Source: Marasmius tenuissimus
Lineage: Eukaryota; Basidiomycota; Agaricomycetes; Agaricales; Marasmiaceae
Assembly: GCA_029532415.1 (NCBI GenBank)
Contig: JAQOTA010000048.1
Coordinates: 856,001-920,000 of the forward strand
DNA: 64,000 bases
Reading direction: 5' to 3'
Position numbers and translations under genes: made by a program. The notes beneath the pieces are model-generated. The model saw nothing but the letters and a program-made list of their open reading frames with translations, ran no database searches and was not told the DNA's origin. Below, in pieces: positions 1-10,959 of the stretch (the stretch's first letter is position 1; every line of letters begins with the position of its first letter).

Positions 1-982
1 CGAGACGCGGGCCTCACACGTGCCAACGCAACTGGAGTCAAATATTGCTGCATGTTCTTCGCCCGCGGTTGTTGCCCCTACGGATGGGAGTGCGAATACC
101 TGCATTCGTTGCCCGACACCGAACACCCCGTGGAAGATAGCTCGAAGGATTGTTTCGCCAGAGACAAGTTTGCAGACTATCGAGATGATATGGGCGGTGT
201 TGGGAGTTTTCATAGGCAGAATCGGACGTTGTATGTGGGGAGGATAAAAGAGACTGGAACTGGGTTGGAGACGGAGGAGGTCGTGAGGAGGCATTTTAAA
301 GAGTGGGGTGAGATTGAGCGAGGTGAGTCGTGCGAGGTGCTCTCTTGTGGACTTGTGCTTATTCTCTCTCTCCCATTCTCTCTTTTGCCCGACAGATGAC
401 TCTGAAACTGGCTGGGCAGTGAAAGTCCTTCAGTATCGGAGTGTCGCGTTCGTGACTTACAAATCTGAGCTCAGCGCTCAGTTCGCCAAAGAGGCTATGT
501 CATGCCAGTCGTTGGACAATGACGAGATTCTGAACGTTCGTTGGGCGACGGAAGACCCCAATCCGGTTTCGAAAGTCAACGAGAGAAGCCGGTTAGAAGA
601 ACTTGGGCAGAAGGCGATCAGAGAGAAGATGGATCCTGGCGTCGTGGACGCTATGCGCTCAATACGAGCGTTGGAGGATGGTGATGCATTGGACGACGAC
701 GGCCATCTCATTGAAAATGGACACGAGAGCCCAGGGCAGGAGGCTGAAAATTCCGACGAAGATGATCGGCCAGCAGCCAAACGGCGTAGGATTGACTTCA
801 ATGACCCGACACCTGATCCTCCAAAGGCACAAGGTCTCCTCAGTGCGGACACTATGGAGGGATTGAAGTACTTCGCGGAGATCAGGAAACGTAACGGCGC
901 TCCCTCGTCACAGCCTAAGGCAGCACCACCGCCCGTTGCAGGAGGCTTGAATTTGGGAGATTACGGTAGCGACGAGGAGTAG
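1..982 (+). CDS. cwc2: Pre-mRNA splicing factor CWC2-like (CCCH zinc finger + RRM), 5' partial
   Basis: Cwc2/RBM22-type protein of the Prp19-associated (NTC) complex, which contacts U6 snRNA in the active spliceosome in the nucleus. The first exon is open from base 1, so the N-terminus lies outside the window. It encodes the diagnostic stretch with FFARGCCPYGWECEYLH (CCCH finger), followed by the RRM start with the RNP motif LYVGRI. An intron (about 323-419, GTGAGT...CAG) joins EIER to VKVLQYRSVAFVTY, which restores RNP1. The C-terminal third is acidic, carries a basic KRRR patch and is probably disordered; the stop is TAG at 980-982. Splicing is needed because the upstream frame closes at 399. 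The family call is firm from the finger and RRM order. Confidence 0.9.
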
Positions 983-1099
983 TAGATATACCCTGCAATG
1001 TTCTATAGGTGTTGTATATTTTCTTACGGTCATTCAAGCAAGCATGAGTACATATTTAACTCATATTTCTCGTCATGCGACATGAGGGTTACAGCCGTC

Positions 1100-2535
1100 C
1101 TATGCACCATCTTCGTGGTATCCGCCGTCTTGTAGTTTGAGGTCAGCGATTCGCTGTTCCTCAGCAGCCAAGTCCTCTTCCTCCTGCTCTCTCCTGTACT
1201 TGGCCAAGTCCCATTCATCCTCACCGTCGTCGTCTTCGTCTTCGAACCACTCTGGGTTGTATTGGAACTAGTGTTAATATATCGTGGTGAGAAACTCCTG
1301 CAACCTGACGGTGACAAAAAGATATTCTCACCAGATCTCTTCCACTCATACCCGAATTCTTGCCAGCGGCGTTTTGTACGTCCTTAGCTTTGCGAAGGGC
1401 TTCTTCCTCTGCCTGTTTCTTGTCCATACGTGTCTGCTTCCACTTCGCGAACGTCTCTGGCGTCACCGGTGTAAGGTTGGATCCAAGTTTGTGACGCTGT
1501 GGAGGGAGGCGATCAGTCAGTCATCTTTCAAGGACGACAGGTGGTCCTCACCTCGACTTCGAGGAACTCTTCGAGACTGATGGTTTGTCCCTTTGCGGCC
1601 TCCTCTGCGGCTTTCCTTTGAGATTTGAGAACGAAGCCCGGTGGAAGTGCATGTCGATATTGACATTTTTCGCCGCCATTGGGACACTCCCAGAACCAAC
1701 CGAACCTAGAGGCAAAATCGTCAGCAGATGAAGGCGGAGATATCGCAGATTCGTCGTACTTTTGTGATTCTATAGCTTCGATGAAATATTTGCACACGAT
1801 CTACGAAAGCAAGAGAGGTCAGAGAAATTCGAGGACAGCGAAGTGAATACTGACATCGGTCGTTGTTCGTGGATTCCCGTGTTTCGATAGAACGACACTC
1901 CGCAACTTTTCCTCGTCCCATTGATCCATAGTATCTATCGAGGGATTGTCGTACTCCAGTCCATGAAATCGAACGAAAAGAAACGCACCAGCCATCTTCT
2001 CCTCCCTGGCATCCGCATACAAGTTCTTCTTCTCCACTTTCCTTCCAACGTCCAGAGTCATGACTGAACTTGCACTTGCTGCCCTTTTCACAGTGACCAG
2101 CCTTGAAGTACGCACAAAGGACCGTCTTGGGATCTACTCCAAATGGTACCTTCTGAGATATCACTGGTTTGAGCAACGCAGCCTCTTCCTTCTTTCTCTT
2201 CTCCTCATCAGCCTTTTCCTTTGCCCGTAGATCTTTCTCCTTCTCTTTCTCGAGAGCAGCTCTTGATTTACCAGCGTTCTGTTGTTGTTGCTGAATACGT
2301 TGGACTTCCTTCTGGACTTTTGCGGATTTGTTTTTCTAGAGCATTTCGATATAGTTCAACATCCCATATAGATCTTGTGGGTGCATATCATCAGAGATTG
2401 GACTGACATTTTTCATCCCAAAAGTCTACGTAGCCCAGATCAGTCGAATGTACCACCTCGTGTTGTAGAGCCCAAAATTACCTTGTCATCTTTGACTTTG
2501 GAAGAGCTCGCCTGTTGCTGCTTTTTCGGAGGCAT
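1100..2535 (-). CDS. tma46: TMA46/DFRP1-type double CCCH protein (DRG GTPase partner), with an apparent 1-nt frameshift
   Basis: Homologue of Tma46/DFRP1 (ZC3H15), a ribosome-associated cytoplasmic protein that binds and stabilises the GTPase Rbg1/DRG1. It starts MPPKKQQQ at 2535, continues [14 protein letters not shown] and has a Lys/Glu-rich coiled stretch. CCCH finger 1 is [20 protein letters not shown], finger 2 is [20 protein letters not shown], and the acidic tail ends DGGYHEDGA. At least five introns fit, including the joins [23 protein letters not shown] and [11 protein letters not shown]. Right after finger 1 the frame shifts: FSHD is read in one frame and the conserved [10 protein letters not shown] in the next, with one surplus base near 2055-2058 and no room for an intron. 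This is either an assembly indel or a real lesion. Confidence 0.85.
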
Positions 2536-2773
2536 GACGGAGGTCTATGATGTGAATCCCTTGAAGACGGTGAGGAGAAGCTGCTTGTAGTCGTGAGCAG
2601 CGATGAGATGGAGGTGGTTGAGCGCGTGTGTGTTGACGTCTGTGTGTCTCCAACAGTCACTCTGACTTCATCGCTACCGCCCTCTGCTAAGGTACCGCTC
2701 ATTGTCAGGGACGAGCCACGGCGACATCGGCCGTTTTGAATAAGTACTGCAAAACTATTTTACATTTAACACT

Positions 2774-3786
2774 CTACGTTCTATTCTGCACCTCTGAGAT
2801 CCATCCATCTAACAATCTCCAAATCGTTCTCTGTTCTTCCGTCCATTCATCTCTCTTGTCGCGAGTACAATCACCGCACACGCCTTCCTTTTCCCAGTTC
2901 AGCGCTTTCATCGTCTCTAGGACCTCCAACGGCTTCCCTGTACCTCCGCCTTCTAATGCAGGCGCTATTACCAAAGGCATCCACCGATCAGCCACGATAT
3001 CCGTGCATTCCATATGAGAGGTCGGAGGCGGGGTAAAGATGATCGGTGTAAACTGGTCGATGAGACGAGGCATGATCGTCTCGACCCTCTCTGTGATGTC
3101 GTCTACCGTGTTCGGCTGTACCCACGGGGGAAATTTGTCGAGGTGAGAATGTGCGATGAGGTAGTAGAGGAGAGGTTTTTGGACCTAGAATGCCAATACG
3201 AATAGAAATGTTGGTCTTGTGTCGTAAATATACGAAAAGAAAGACTCGGAGAACGTACTTGGATAACTTGATACTGGATCGACAATGCCATAGCATCTTC
3301 TGCCCAGTCACATCGGAAGGTAGCCAGGTTCTCCGGCTCGTTTGGTACCAGTGATTCGAATCGCGCCCTGGCTTCCTCGTACAATTGGGATATGTCTAGT
3401 TGACTGGGACTAGTAATCCGTAGAAGCGAAGCTACTCGTCGGTAATCAGGCTGTGTACTAGTGAATTCGCCGGCTGTTACTATGATCAAGATGTAGAACA
3501 CTCACTGAGAGCTGGACCTATAAACGTGATCGAGCAATTCGAGGAGATCTTCGCGATCGACATTGCTGGCTTCATCTAGCAGAGCATACTGACATCCTGA
3601 AAGATCTGTTGCGGCTTGATCTCCCCAATCGAAAGGAGGAGGCTTGGTTGTATGCAGATTTCGAAACGAAAGTTTAGAAGAGTGAATCCTGTACAAGGTA
3701 TCGTCTATTTTCGGGTCTGGATAGCGGTGATGTAGTAGCATATCCCCATCCTCAAGCCAGTATTTTTCGTGTCGTGTAGCGGGCAT
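2774..3786 (-). CDS. BTB/POZ-domain protein
   Basis: The three exons give a protein of about 280 aa. The N-terminal exon (MPATRHEKYWLEDGDMLL...) has the look of the BTB fold common in large basidiomycete families: an acidic W.DGD opening, a YRIHSSKLSF strand that replaces the usual 'frvhr..L', and ADREDL-type helix residues. Introns join SS|HTQPDYRRVASLLRIT and YQVIQ|VQKPLLYYL. The C-terminal part carries an MECTDIV... segment and ends SEVQNRT. BTB proteins of this type mediate protein-protein contacts, but a specific partner cannot be read from the sequence. The start was chosen as the first ATG in frame. The gene is convergent with nothing, and TMA46 lies downstream on the same strand. Confidence 0.6.
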
Positions 3787-4221
3787 TTCTGCACGAGAGA
3801 TATCGGTTGTGGATGAGGGGAATTGACGAGTTGTCGTGTGAATCTCGGTGAGGCGCGCGTCAGACAGTGAGTCGAATTCGATTCAGGCTTGTCCTAAGCG
3901 CTCATCACCATCTGGATCACACCGAGCGAGAAAAGTAAGCGATCAGCGAAAGGACCTATCGTACCGTGTTCGCTGCTCAACCGATGCGCAAGGGTATTGC
4001 ACACAAGAACAGGGATCAAGCAAAGTGGAATTAATTATTCGATGCAGCAACAATCAATACAGAAAACTCGGATGAAGTGGTGGTATTCAGTACAGGTGGG
4101 CTACATGGTGTGTTGAATCTCTGGTAATTCGCGTTCAACGAATATTTGAAACAGTTCAGCTGAAATTTCTTAAATATCTTTCAATTCCGAACTTGCGAGC
4201 TTGGGCTTGGACTTCAGTCTC
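3787..4221. other. Intergenic, nothing recognised
   Basis: About 435 bp between the BTB start and the forkhead stop. Only short open frames are present, with no family signature. It should contain the BTB promoter and the forkhead 3' end. Confidence 0.5.
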
Positions 4222-5682
4222 TCAGCGACAATTTCGCATATCAGAGTATGGTGGATCGAAGGTGAAGTTATCCTGCTCGGGGGAGTTTGATAGTGGGGGG
4301 TACGCTTGATGGTGGTATGGCTGCTCGTGGGGATGATGAGGGACCAGAGGTGGATACATCTCTACTGCGGGACTGTAAGGACCACCTCCGTGGGACGTCC
4401 GCTGAGGGAAACCCCCGTCATGGTAGGAAGCGTACTGAGGGTATCCACCGCCGCCAGGAGACTGCGTATGCGAGTCGTACCCTTGCTCAGCATTATAGTG
4501 GGCAGGCAATCCCGATCCTCTTCCATTCCGAGACGAAGTCGGCGACGGGGACGAACCCGAAGACCCTTCTCTGATGTACATGTCCGAGTCATGAAACTCC
4601 GCGTCCTCGTCGTCCTCGTCGCTCTGCCTCCGGGTGACATCAGAAGAGTCGCGTGCCTTCCGAGTCCTGTTCCCACGTTTTCTGACGCGTTTATCTCCTC
4701 CAGATTCGAGATACCGGTAGTCGAGAGACCAGTAATGTCCGTTGTTCCTCGACTCAGGTAGCTTCACAAAGGTCTTCTTGAGCGACAGGAGGTGTCGTAT
4801 ATTCGCCTACGTTTTGAATCAGCAAATCGGACATTCGAACTCGGCACAAGACATGTAGTACCTTCCATTTTTTAACCGTCTCGGATTGAAACCTCTGTTC
4901 AATCCGCTCCCAAATTTGGGCTTGCGTGAGTTTCCGTTCCTCACTGGACCAGATAGCGATCTGAGTAATGGCGACCTGGGTGAATGGAGGAGATGGAGGG
5001 TCAGGAACAGCATACAAATCGACGGGTCGGGTGTGGGGGATATTGTAGAGTCGCCGGAATTGGTTCTCGACGTCGAGGATGCTAATGTTCCTACCGAGAA
5101 CTGGGTTGTTGGTTTGAAATTGAATGTTCCTTGGAATGTGACCCGGGACTACGGTAGGAGGCAAGTAGTAGGGAGGTCCTGCGTTTGAAGGAATGCCCCC
5201 CCCTAAGAATAATCTCTCGTTAGACATGTTGGATGAATCAGTACCAGTATTGAGAAGTGGACGCACCGAACTTGCTGGGAGGGTGCTCCCTCTGGTATCG
5301 TAGTATCCTGGGTCATTCTGCCTATCATAAGACGGCGGATATTGACCTCCTGGTGGCATCATAGGTCCATGTCCCGTCGACTGTCCATAGAATGACTCTG
5401 GCTCGAGATGCGTGCTTTGGGGTTGAGTCGATGCATATTGGGTGGGAGCAGCCGTGTTGTAGCTGCTTGAGCCTTCCGGAGCCGGCATGTAGCCCTTGTA
5501 ACTACACGGGGTGAGAATGTCCGGAAGGGACGCGACGAAAATTACCAGAAAAAGTATAGGGACAAAGTGAGCAAAGCAAAACGCAGATCAGTCATGGATT
5601 CACACTAGCCCACACACAAGAAATGGACCCACAGGTGGTATTGATCATCATAATCATCACCTCCAGGGTTGCTGGGTGGCAT
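4222..5682 (-). CDS. Forkhead-domain transcription factor
   Basis: Predicted nuclear DNA-binding regulator. The spliced product starts MPPSNPGGDDYDDQYHL at 5682. An intron then joins to YKGYMPAPEG, followed by a long Gln/Pro/Ser/Tyr-rich disordered region. The winged helix reads ITQIAIWSSEERKLTQAQIW, then WK|ANIRHLLSLKKTF, then KLPESRNNGHYWSLD; the intron between WK and ANIRH restores recognition helix 3. A basic KRVRKRGNRTRK tail, an acidic block and a Pro/Tyr/His-rich C-terminus follow. The stop is at 4222. The family is clear, but orthology to a named fungal forkhead gene cannot be settled here. Its promoter and first exon have a decayed copy downstream at 6.2-6.56 kb. Confidence 0.85.
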
Positions 5683-5880
5683 TTTACAGCGAGGAAAGAG
5701 CAGAGAAGAGAGTAGACGCTGAGGCAAAGCCCTGAGAGGTCTTTTGATGGAGGAAAGGCAACGAGCATTGCAGGCTTTTATACGCTCTCGCAGATAGGGT
5801 TTTTAGTTGTGGATTGTTTGCAAGTTGTCGACAAAGAAGGTAAGTTTTGAGTGGATTGGTTTGTAAATATGACCCCACAC
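5540..5880. repeat. Source copy of a duplicated segment (forkhead exon 1, first intron and promoter)
   Basis: This stretch holds forkhead exon 1, part of intron 1 and the upstream region. It matches 6218-6475 in the same orientation, for example around AAACGCAGATCAGTCAT and again at the GTTGTCGACAAAGAAGGTAA-like stretch. Identity by eye is good but interrupted by small indels. The copy at 5540 is taken as the original because it carries the intact start codon. Confidence 0.65.
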
Positions 5881-6217
5881 ACAGCCACTGCACAGAAGGA
5901 TTGGTAAAGACTGGATTATCCGAGCCAAATTTTTCTCGCGGTAACCTTTTTGGCAAGTTCGAATCGCCTTTTTGGGCTCCGGCCGATTATGGTAATATAG
6001 TACTGTACATCCCTTGCATTGCAGCATCCATGATGACATCACCCCCTATAATTGGCAGGAATTCCCGGGAATCGTACTTCTGACTTATGATACCAATCGG
6101 GCCGGCATCACCCCAGTATAAGTGAGTTGTTCCCTGAACGTAGCATTGATCTTACCTCCTGGAACCGATATATAACCATTGTGATTACACAGGATGAGAA
6201 CATCGAACGAAAGGATG

Positions 6218-6475
6218 CGACGAAACAGAAACAGAAAAAGTACAGGGACAAAGAGAACAAAGCAAAACGCAGATCAGTCATTGATTCACACTGGACACCC
6301 GAGACATGACCCACAGATGGTACTGATCGTCATAGTCTTCACGTTCAGGCTCCGGGCTGCATTATGCAGCGAGAAAACAGCAGAGAAGAAAGTAGTTGTG
6401 AATTGTTTGGCAAGTTATCGTCAAAGAAGGTAAACTTTTGGTGGATTGGTTCGGAAGGATTGGTAAAAACTATAG
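6218..6475. repeat. Decayed duplicate of forkhead gene 5' end
   Basis: Imperfect direct repeat of 5540-5880. At the position of forkhead exon 1 the minus strand reads MQPGA and then a stop, instead of MPPSNPGGDDYDD, so it cannot encode the N-terminus. It is best read as a local segmental duplication of promoter and exon 1 that has since decayed. Confidence 0.65.
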
Positions 6476-6998
6476 TTTGGTGGGTTCTCACGGTGATACC
6501 TGCGTCTTCTGGTAAGTTTTCATTGCCTATTTTGGGCTCTGGCCAATTACAGTGATAATGCACACCATCCCTCGCACTCTTCTGCACGCACTGGGTAAAT
6601 GCTGATTCAGTGGTCGTGGGAGTGGCTGAATGGTTTGACCTTTCCTGACGCTATAAGATTCCCCAACAGATTTACTTCCATGCCCCGATCTCCTCACAAA
6701 ATCGCTATGGCCAAGTCGGACATCAGGTTGGAGGTTGAGACGATGCCCCCTCATCAGTCATACTGCCATCGTACCCTTCGCCGTACTCTTGCAGAATATC
6801 TATCCACGCTCTCACGCCCGATCCCATTTGATGTATGTTGGATTTCATTCGCATGATTTCGCAAACTCTTTTGATTGACTTCGGATAGGGAGTGTGGCAC
6901 AACGAACATGGAGGCTATCGGCAACTTTGGTTTTTTGGACTGGATAGAGACAAGATTTATGCAAGAAGGGGAGATTAAGAATGAGGTGATGGAAGGAT

Positions 6999-7220
6999 GT
7001 GGACTGGAAGCCAGGGAACGAGGGAGACAGCAAGGAGAATACGAAGGAGGAAAGGATAGTGGACAGCGAGGAGGACAACGAGGAGGACAGCGAGGAGGAC
7101 AGCGAGGAGAACAGCGAGGAGAGACGGATACGTTACCTAATTTGGTTGTGTGCCGCTTTCGGACTGGGCATCAAGGTCACGGTGTCGTCCAGGCTCGAAC
7201 CAGCGGCGGTCAGACGGTGA
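6999..7220 (+). CDS. Possible small acidic-repeat ORF (doubtful)
   Basis: A 73-codon open frame whose middle is a run of five 12-bp repeat units encoding a DSEEDNEEDSEEDSEE-type acidic tract, then a short hydrophobic segment (YLIWLCAAFGLGI). No family is recognised. The repeat keeps all frames open on this strand, so openness alone is weak evidence for coding. It could instead be an exon of an unrecognised gene between 6.9 and 7.4 kb. Confidence 0.2.
   Translation: MDWKPGNEGDSKENTKEERIVDSEEDNEEDSEEDSEENSEERRIRYLIWLCAAFGLGIKVTVSSRLEPAAVRR
7062..7121 (+). repeat. Five tandem 12-bp units (GACAGCGAGGAG type)
   Basis: Five near-identical 12-bp units in a row, with single-base variants (one GACAACGAGGAG, one AACAGCGAGGAG). 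The unit length is a multiple of three, so copy-number change would keep a reading frame. Confidence 0.9.
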
Positions 7221-7540
7221 TTTCGGTCGATCAAACCGCTAGGGTAGCAGGCACGAGTGGTTGCAGAGGGACTGGCAGTGTTGAGTCTAGTTGTCGTCTG
7301 TGTCTCTCGATTTCCGTCTTGAACCTCAAAGAATCAGTTAAGCTAACTTTCCACAGGGTCAAGGAACGTACCATCATCTCCTTCTTCAAGACCATCAACG
7401 ATAGGTAGCACACCTTGACGTCCCTCATCTCTCGCCAGCGGAAGACCAACCACGCCCGAAAATTCCGTCTATCTGGCTCCACCATTAACCTGCCCTCGAT
7501 TTCGCGCATCGTTCTCAGTTCCCTGCATTATGCAGATTCA

Positions 7541-8063
7541 TCAGCTGTTCATCAACCATACTAGGTTAAGGTAGTCTGATACACAGCTGGGCGTGAATAT
7601 TATTTTTGCACGGAAATATGCCAGAAAAATATGACGCCTCACAGTTCAACACATATTCAGTCTGAAGATATTCAAAATTGAATTGAATTCCGCATATTTG
7701 GCAGCACAAATACTCACCGGAAAGTAAGGCGTCATATTTCTGCTTCATATTCCGCAACAAAATAAGTTTTTGCCCCAGCTGTGATACATACTTTTTCAGT
7801 CTCCTCCAAAATCGCCCAGCAGATTCGTCCAACAAATCCAACTCAAGCTCCGTATTATCCCGATAAAGGTCAGAAATCAACTGGATCTCGCGCTGCAGGT
7901 CCTCGATCGTAAAGGGGTAGAACCACTGTTTGGCCCAAACACCTATCGCAACGAAAACGACACCCAATATGACGGCCTTCACCACGATACTCCCGCTATC
8001 GCTATTGGCCGACGAGACTTCCTTTATCATCTCCACGGAGTTTTCTGTGTCTAGCAATGTCAT
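7541..8063 (-). CDS. Hypothetical small membrane protein with coiled coil
   Basis: Not recognised. From ATG at 8063 the first exon encodes a short polar N-terminus and one hydrophobic segment (IVVKAVILGVVFVAIGVWA, about residues 28-46). A Glu/Leu-rich helical region with heptad-like spacing follows, ending KYDALLS. An intron (GTGAGT...CAG) joins to a short final exon, DYLNLVWLMNS. The topology suggests a single-pass anchored coiled-coil protein of about 140 aa. Without the intron the frame runs about 40 codons further, so the exact end is uncertain. Confidence 0.45.
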
Positions 8064-9415
8064 TCCTCCGCTCGTACTGGTCGTCTTTGGAGGTTCAGTG
8101 GAACGATATTTCTCTAGCGTCTAGCGTCGGTCATTAGTCTGGTTTGCCGGGCAAGTCAGCTCGGACGTACTGTATGAGAAGTTTTCTGTGTATATATCAC
8201 GACGCTGCGTAGGAAATATGTACTGGCTTGCTCGACGTTTGGTTTGCTGTGTCTAGAATCTATAAAGGTGTTACTTCACGTGCAGCCATCTTTCCAGGGT
8301 GATGTTTGGTCTCCAAACACATCCCACTGTACGGGCGGAGTGGGTGGGATTAGTAAAGACAGAGTTATTGCCCTTTCGGGCACTTCGTTATTGACATATG
8401 TTTCCTCCTGTGGGCCGCGATCATAGGCGAACATGACTGCTACCTCAGCATATCACTGCCGGCCAACCAGTTCTTTTTTGCCCGAAGTTATTAGGGTCAA
8501 AGCCTTCGTTAACAACATGGCTTTAGGCTAACTTCACGGGTGTCAAACCACTTTTAGTGAGGTGTTTCGTGTGTTTTTGCGCGCTAGAAAAAATGGTTTT
8601 GACGCCTGTGATCTTGGCCGCAAATAACCAAACTTTTTTAAGCCCGAAGCTTTCGCCTTTCTAAGTACTAGTTAGTAGTTACGGCCAAAAAATCTTGATT
8701 AGGCAGTGTATATAAAACTCCGCACCTCCTCCCACCGGGCCTCACTCTCGGCGGCATCTCTCGGCGGCGTCACTGCCGCAGAGCACGTCGAACGCGTGCC
8801 GCGTTAGCCGAGTCGGAGCCCTTCAAACTTATGCTATTTCACGGCATTCATCTGACCCACTTCTCAAGGAGCCCTGTCTCTAGTGCCTATTACTGCTTCA
8901 GCAACGGCATCTGGGGCTAGCTCTGCGACTGTGACAAGGCCATCAATCCGACCTGCGCCAAAATGTGCTCAAAATTCGAATGTAGCCTCGTCGACGATCT
9001 CCTTCCACGGTGGCTAACGTGGGAGCATCAGACCCATGGAGAGCATCAGCCGGTCGAAGTCGCTCGGACCTAGAAATTCTTGACTTAGATACCATTACAC
9101 TGAAACATTGAACAGCCGTGGTGAGTTCGACCAACTCTGCGGAGTCGATCACTGAGTCGCTAGATACGCATCCATCACAGAACCCGAAGTTCAGTGTCCT
9201 AGGCCTGTGTCGGTGACTAAGCTTCAGGTGCTTGAAAAAGTACTCGTCTTGGGAGGACCCGACAGTTTGAACTACATACCTTGGGAGTGTCCCGACAAAA
9301 AGGGTGAGAAAACAGCTATTTGGATATTGGGAAGACTATCAAAGTACATAGTTCGGAACGAAACGTGTTATTTCGACTTGATTTCGACACGACGTGAAAT
9401 ATTGCCTTTCAGTCC
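8064..9415. other. Intergenic, no gene recognised
   Basis: No family-supported ORF. A good TATA-like box (TATATAAAA at 8709-8717) precedes a GC-rich stretch with the repeated phrase CTCGGCGGC near 8745-8770, which could be the start of an unidentified transcript. At 8535-8610 two segments, CAAACCACTTTT-like and AAAAATGGTTTTG-like, form an imperfect inverted pair. Confidence 0.4.
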
Positions 9416-9786
9416 TTAGCATTGGAGCTTGCCGCATTTCTGGCAAGAGTCTCGAATTCCGTAGTCGCATGCATGGCTATCAGTGTTGCTACATTCGAAG
9501 ACATGTCCGTTGGTACAGGCTGGGTTAACGGCCTGGTTACCGCAGAACTGGCCTCGGATCCCGTTGCAGACGCAACCGGTAGGAGCGCAGGCCCTCTGGG
9601 AGAAGCGGGTCAGACAATTAGCTTAGGAGAGAGCAAAGAAGCTCGACGTACGCGTTCGATGGGCTCAGCGGCAGCAATACCGGCGAGAGCGAAGACGGTG
9701 AGGACGGCGAGGAACTGGGAAAAGAAAAGTAGTTGAGCAAGCTGGGAGAGGTGGTGATCAGGTCACGACTCGTCGCTCACCTTCAT
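9416..9786 (-). CDS. Small secreted cysteine-rich protein, paralogue 1 (91 aa)
   Basis: Three exons: 9781-9786 (just ATG AAG), 9652-9741 and 9416-9595, with introns of 39 and 56 nt. The product is 91 aa. Its signal peptide is MKLAQLLFFSQFLAVLTVFA, cleaved probably at the AAA/EPIER region; a dibasic ERR lies at the exon 2/3 join. The mature part has 10 cysteines (pattern C-x4-C-x-C-x7-C, then C, C, C, C, C-x2-C and a terminal C) and ends CGKLQC. It should be secreted and held by up to five disulfides. No enzyme family is recognised, and an effector or defence-like role is only inference. Paralogue 2 at 14491-14864 has the same exon sizes. Confidence 0.8.
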
Positions 9787-9873
9787 AGTGATAGTGATAA
9801 TGCGAGTAGGTAGTTTCTTGTGACTATTTCGTGAGGGTGATGATTCTGAGGAAAGAACACTGGGATGTAGAGC

Positions 9874-9880
9874 TTTTATA
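9874..9880 (-). promoter_or_regulatory. TATA box of secreted protein 1
   Basis: TATAAAA on the minus strand, about 88 bp upstream of the ATG. Paralogue 2 has the same element at nearly the same distance, which supports both starts. Confidence 0.6.
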
Positions 9881-9980
9881 CCGCTGGGACGGACCAAAGC
9901 CACAAAATCCTCCAGCCAAAAGGCGGCAATACCGTTCATCTCCCATTGATCTAACTTTTGTCTGACAGGTTGAGGTAGTG

Positions 9981-10134
9981 GGTAGTGGAGCCTTTGGTAA
10001 ACGGACGGGCTAAGCGGGCTGAGGAGACAATACATGGTGAATGCCGAGTCGTGGCCTACAGAATACCGACTAGTAAAATTCATTTCCTGTGCATTGATTT
10101 TCTACTGATAACGCGGGGTAGTGGAGCCTTTGGT
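9981..10134. repeat. 18-bp direct repeats flanking an insertion-like segment
   Basis: The 18-mer GGTAGTGGAGCCTTTGGT occurs at 9981-9998 and again at 10117-10134. Copy 2 of the duplicated promoter has it once. The intervening sequence is absent from copy 2. It could be an insertion with target duplication or a small local duplication. Confidence 0.7.
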
Positions 10135-10959
10135 GGCAGGAGGATTGAACATAGCGACTCAGCGAGTATCGGAGAAAGTCATCGGTTGCCAGACGTTTTG
10201 GAAATGACGGGGCCTTGCGTGCAGCGTATCGACGGTGGACGCGTATGCAGAGAGTCGCCTGGCTACGGGCGTAGAAATAAAGGGCGCAACGACCTCTAGC
10301 GACGCCACACACTGCAAACCAACAGTCACCCTGAGATGTGGAGCTGGCCACTGACAGCAGAAATCGGTCCCAGATGTTTTGGAGGGGCGGCGACCTCAAA
10401 AATTAAAGAGTGGAAGTACGGAAGGCATGGACCGTCGAAGTTTCACGTTCAAATATGAAACCGTGTTCGGATATGAGCCTAGTCACAGGAATCCAGACGA
10501 TGGAGTGGAGGTGGAGTCCCTGCCAGCAACAAATAACCAGGACCTGGCCAAGTAACTGAGCTGAATGAGAAGCTTCCTGGCGGTTTTGAGCGCGAGGCTA
10601 GCTTGGCTTAAACACGCTTCACATGTATCATGAGTGCGAAAAGAGGCCATATACCAACCATCCTTTCGGAGCTCCGAGAATTTTAGTTGAAATTGAGGTC
10701 CTCCAAAAGTCCGTCGCTGGGCATGAGGTAGTTCGAGCAATTTTAGAATCAGTCGAGCACGGCGGTTTCCTCCTTACAGGTTTGTACCAGGCTGTAATAC
10801 GACAGACCGACTTACCTTCTTTGTTGGTATCACATACGGTTAGTTTTCCGCCTTCGAAGTTGCGAAGATAGACTACCGGAACTGACCGGGCCGTGCGCTA
10901 CTTTGATCATTTTCTCACAGTCGAGAAATTTGTCACCACTTGCAGGCGCGCGACGTGGG

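Larger units (their letters stand above)
9787..10745. repeat. Duplicated upstream region, copy 1 (secreted-protein genes)
   Basis: Matches 14865-15715 in the same orientation, directly upstream of the second paralogue. Shared blocks include GTGGAGCCTT, GACGGGGCCTTG, GTAGAAATAAAGGG and GTCCGT(C/A)...GCTGGG. The repeat therefore covers promoter plus gene, about 1.3 kb in all. Copy 1 has an extra stretch of about 136 bp bounded by an 18-bp direct repeat. Confidence 0.8.

Noticed and set aside
7185..7205. GGTTCGAGCC-like T-arm on the minus strand
   Set aside because: No matching acceptor, D or anticodon stems around it; not a tRNA.
8700..8830. TATA box plus GC-rich stretch as a solo LTR
   Set aside because: No terminal TG...CA repeats, target duplication or second copy seen in the window.
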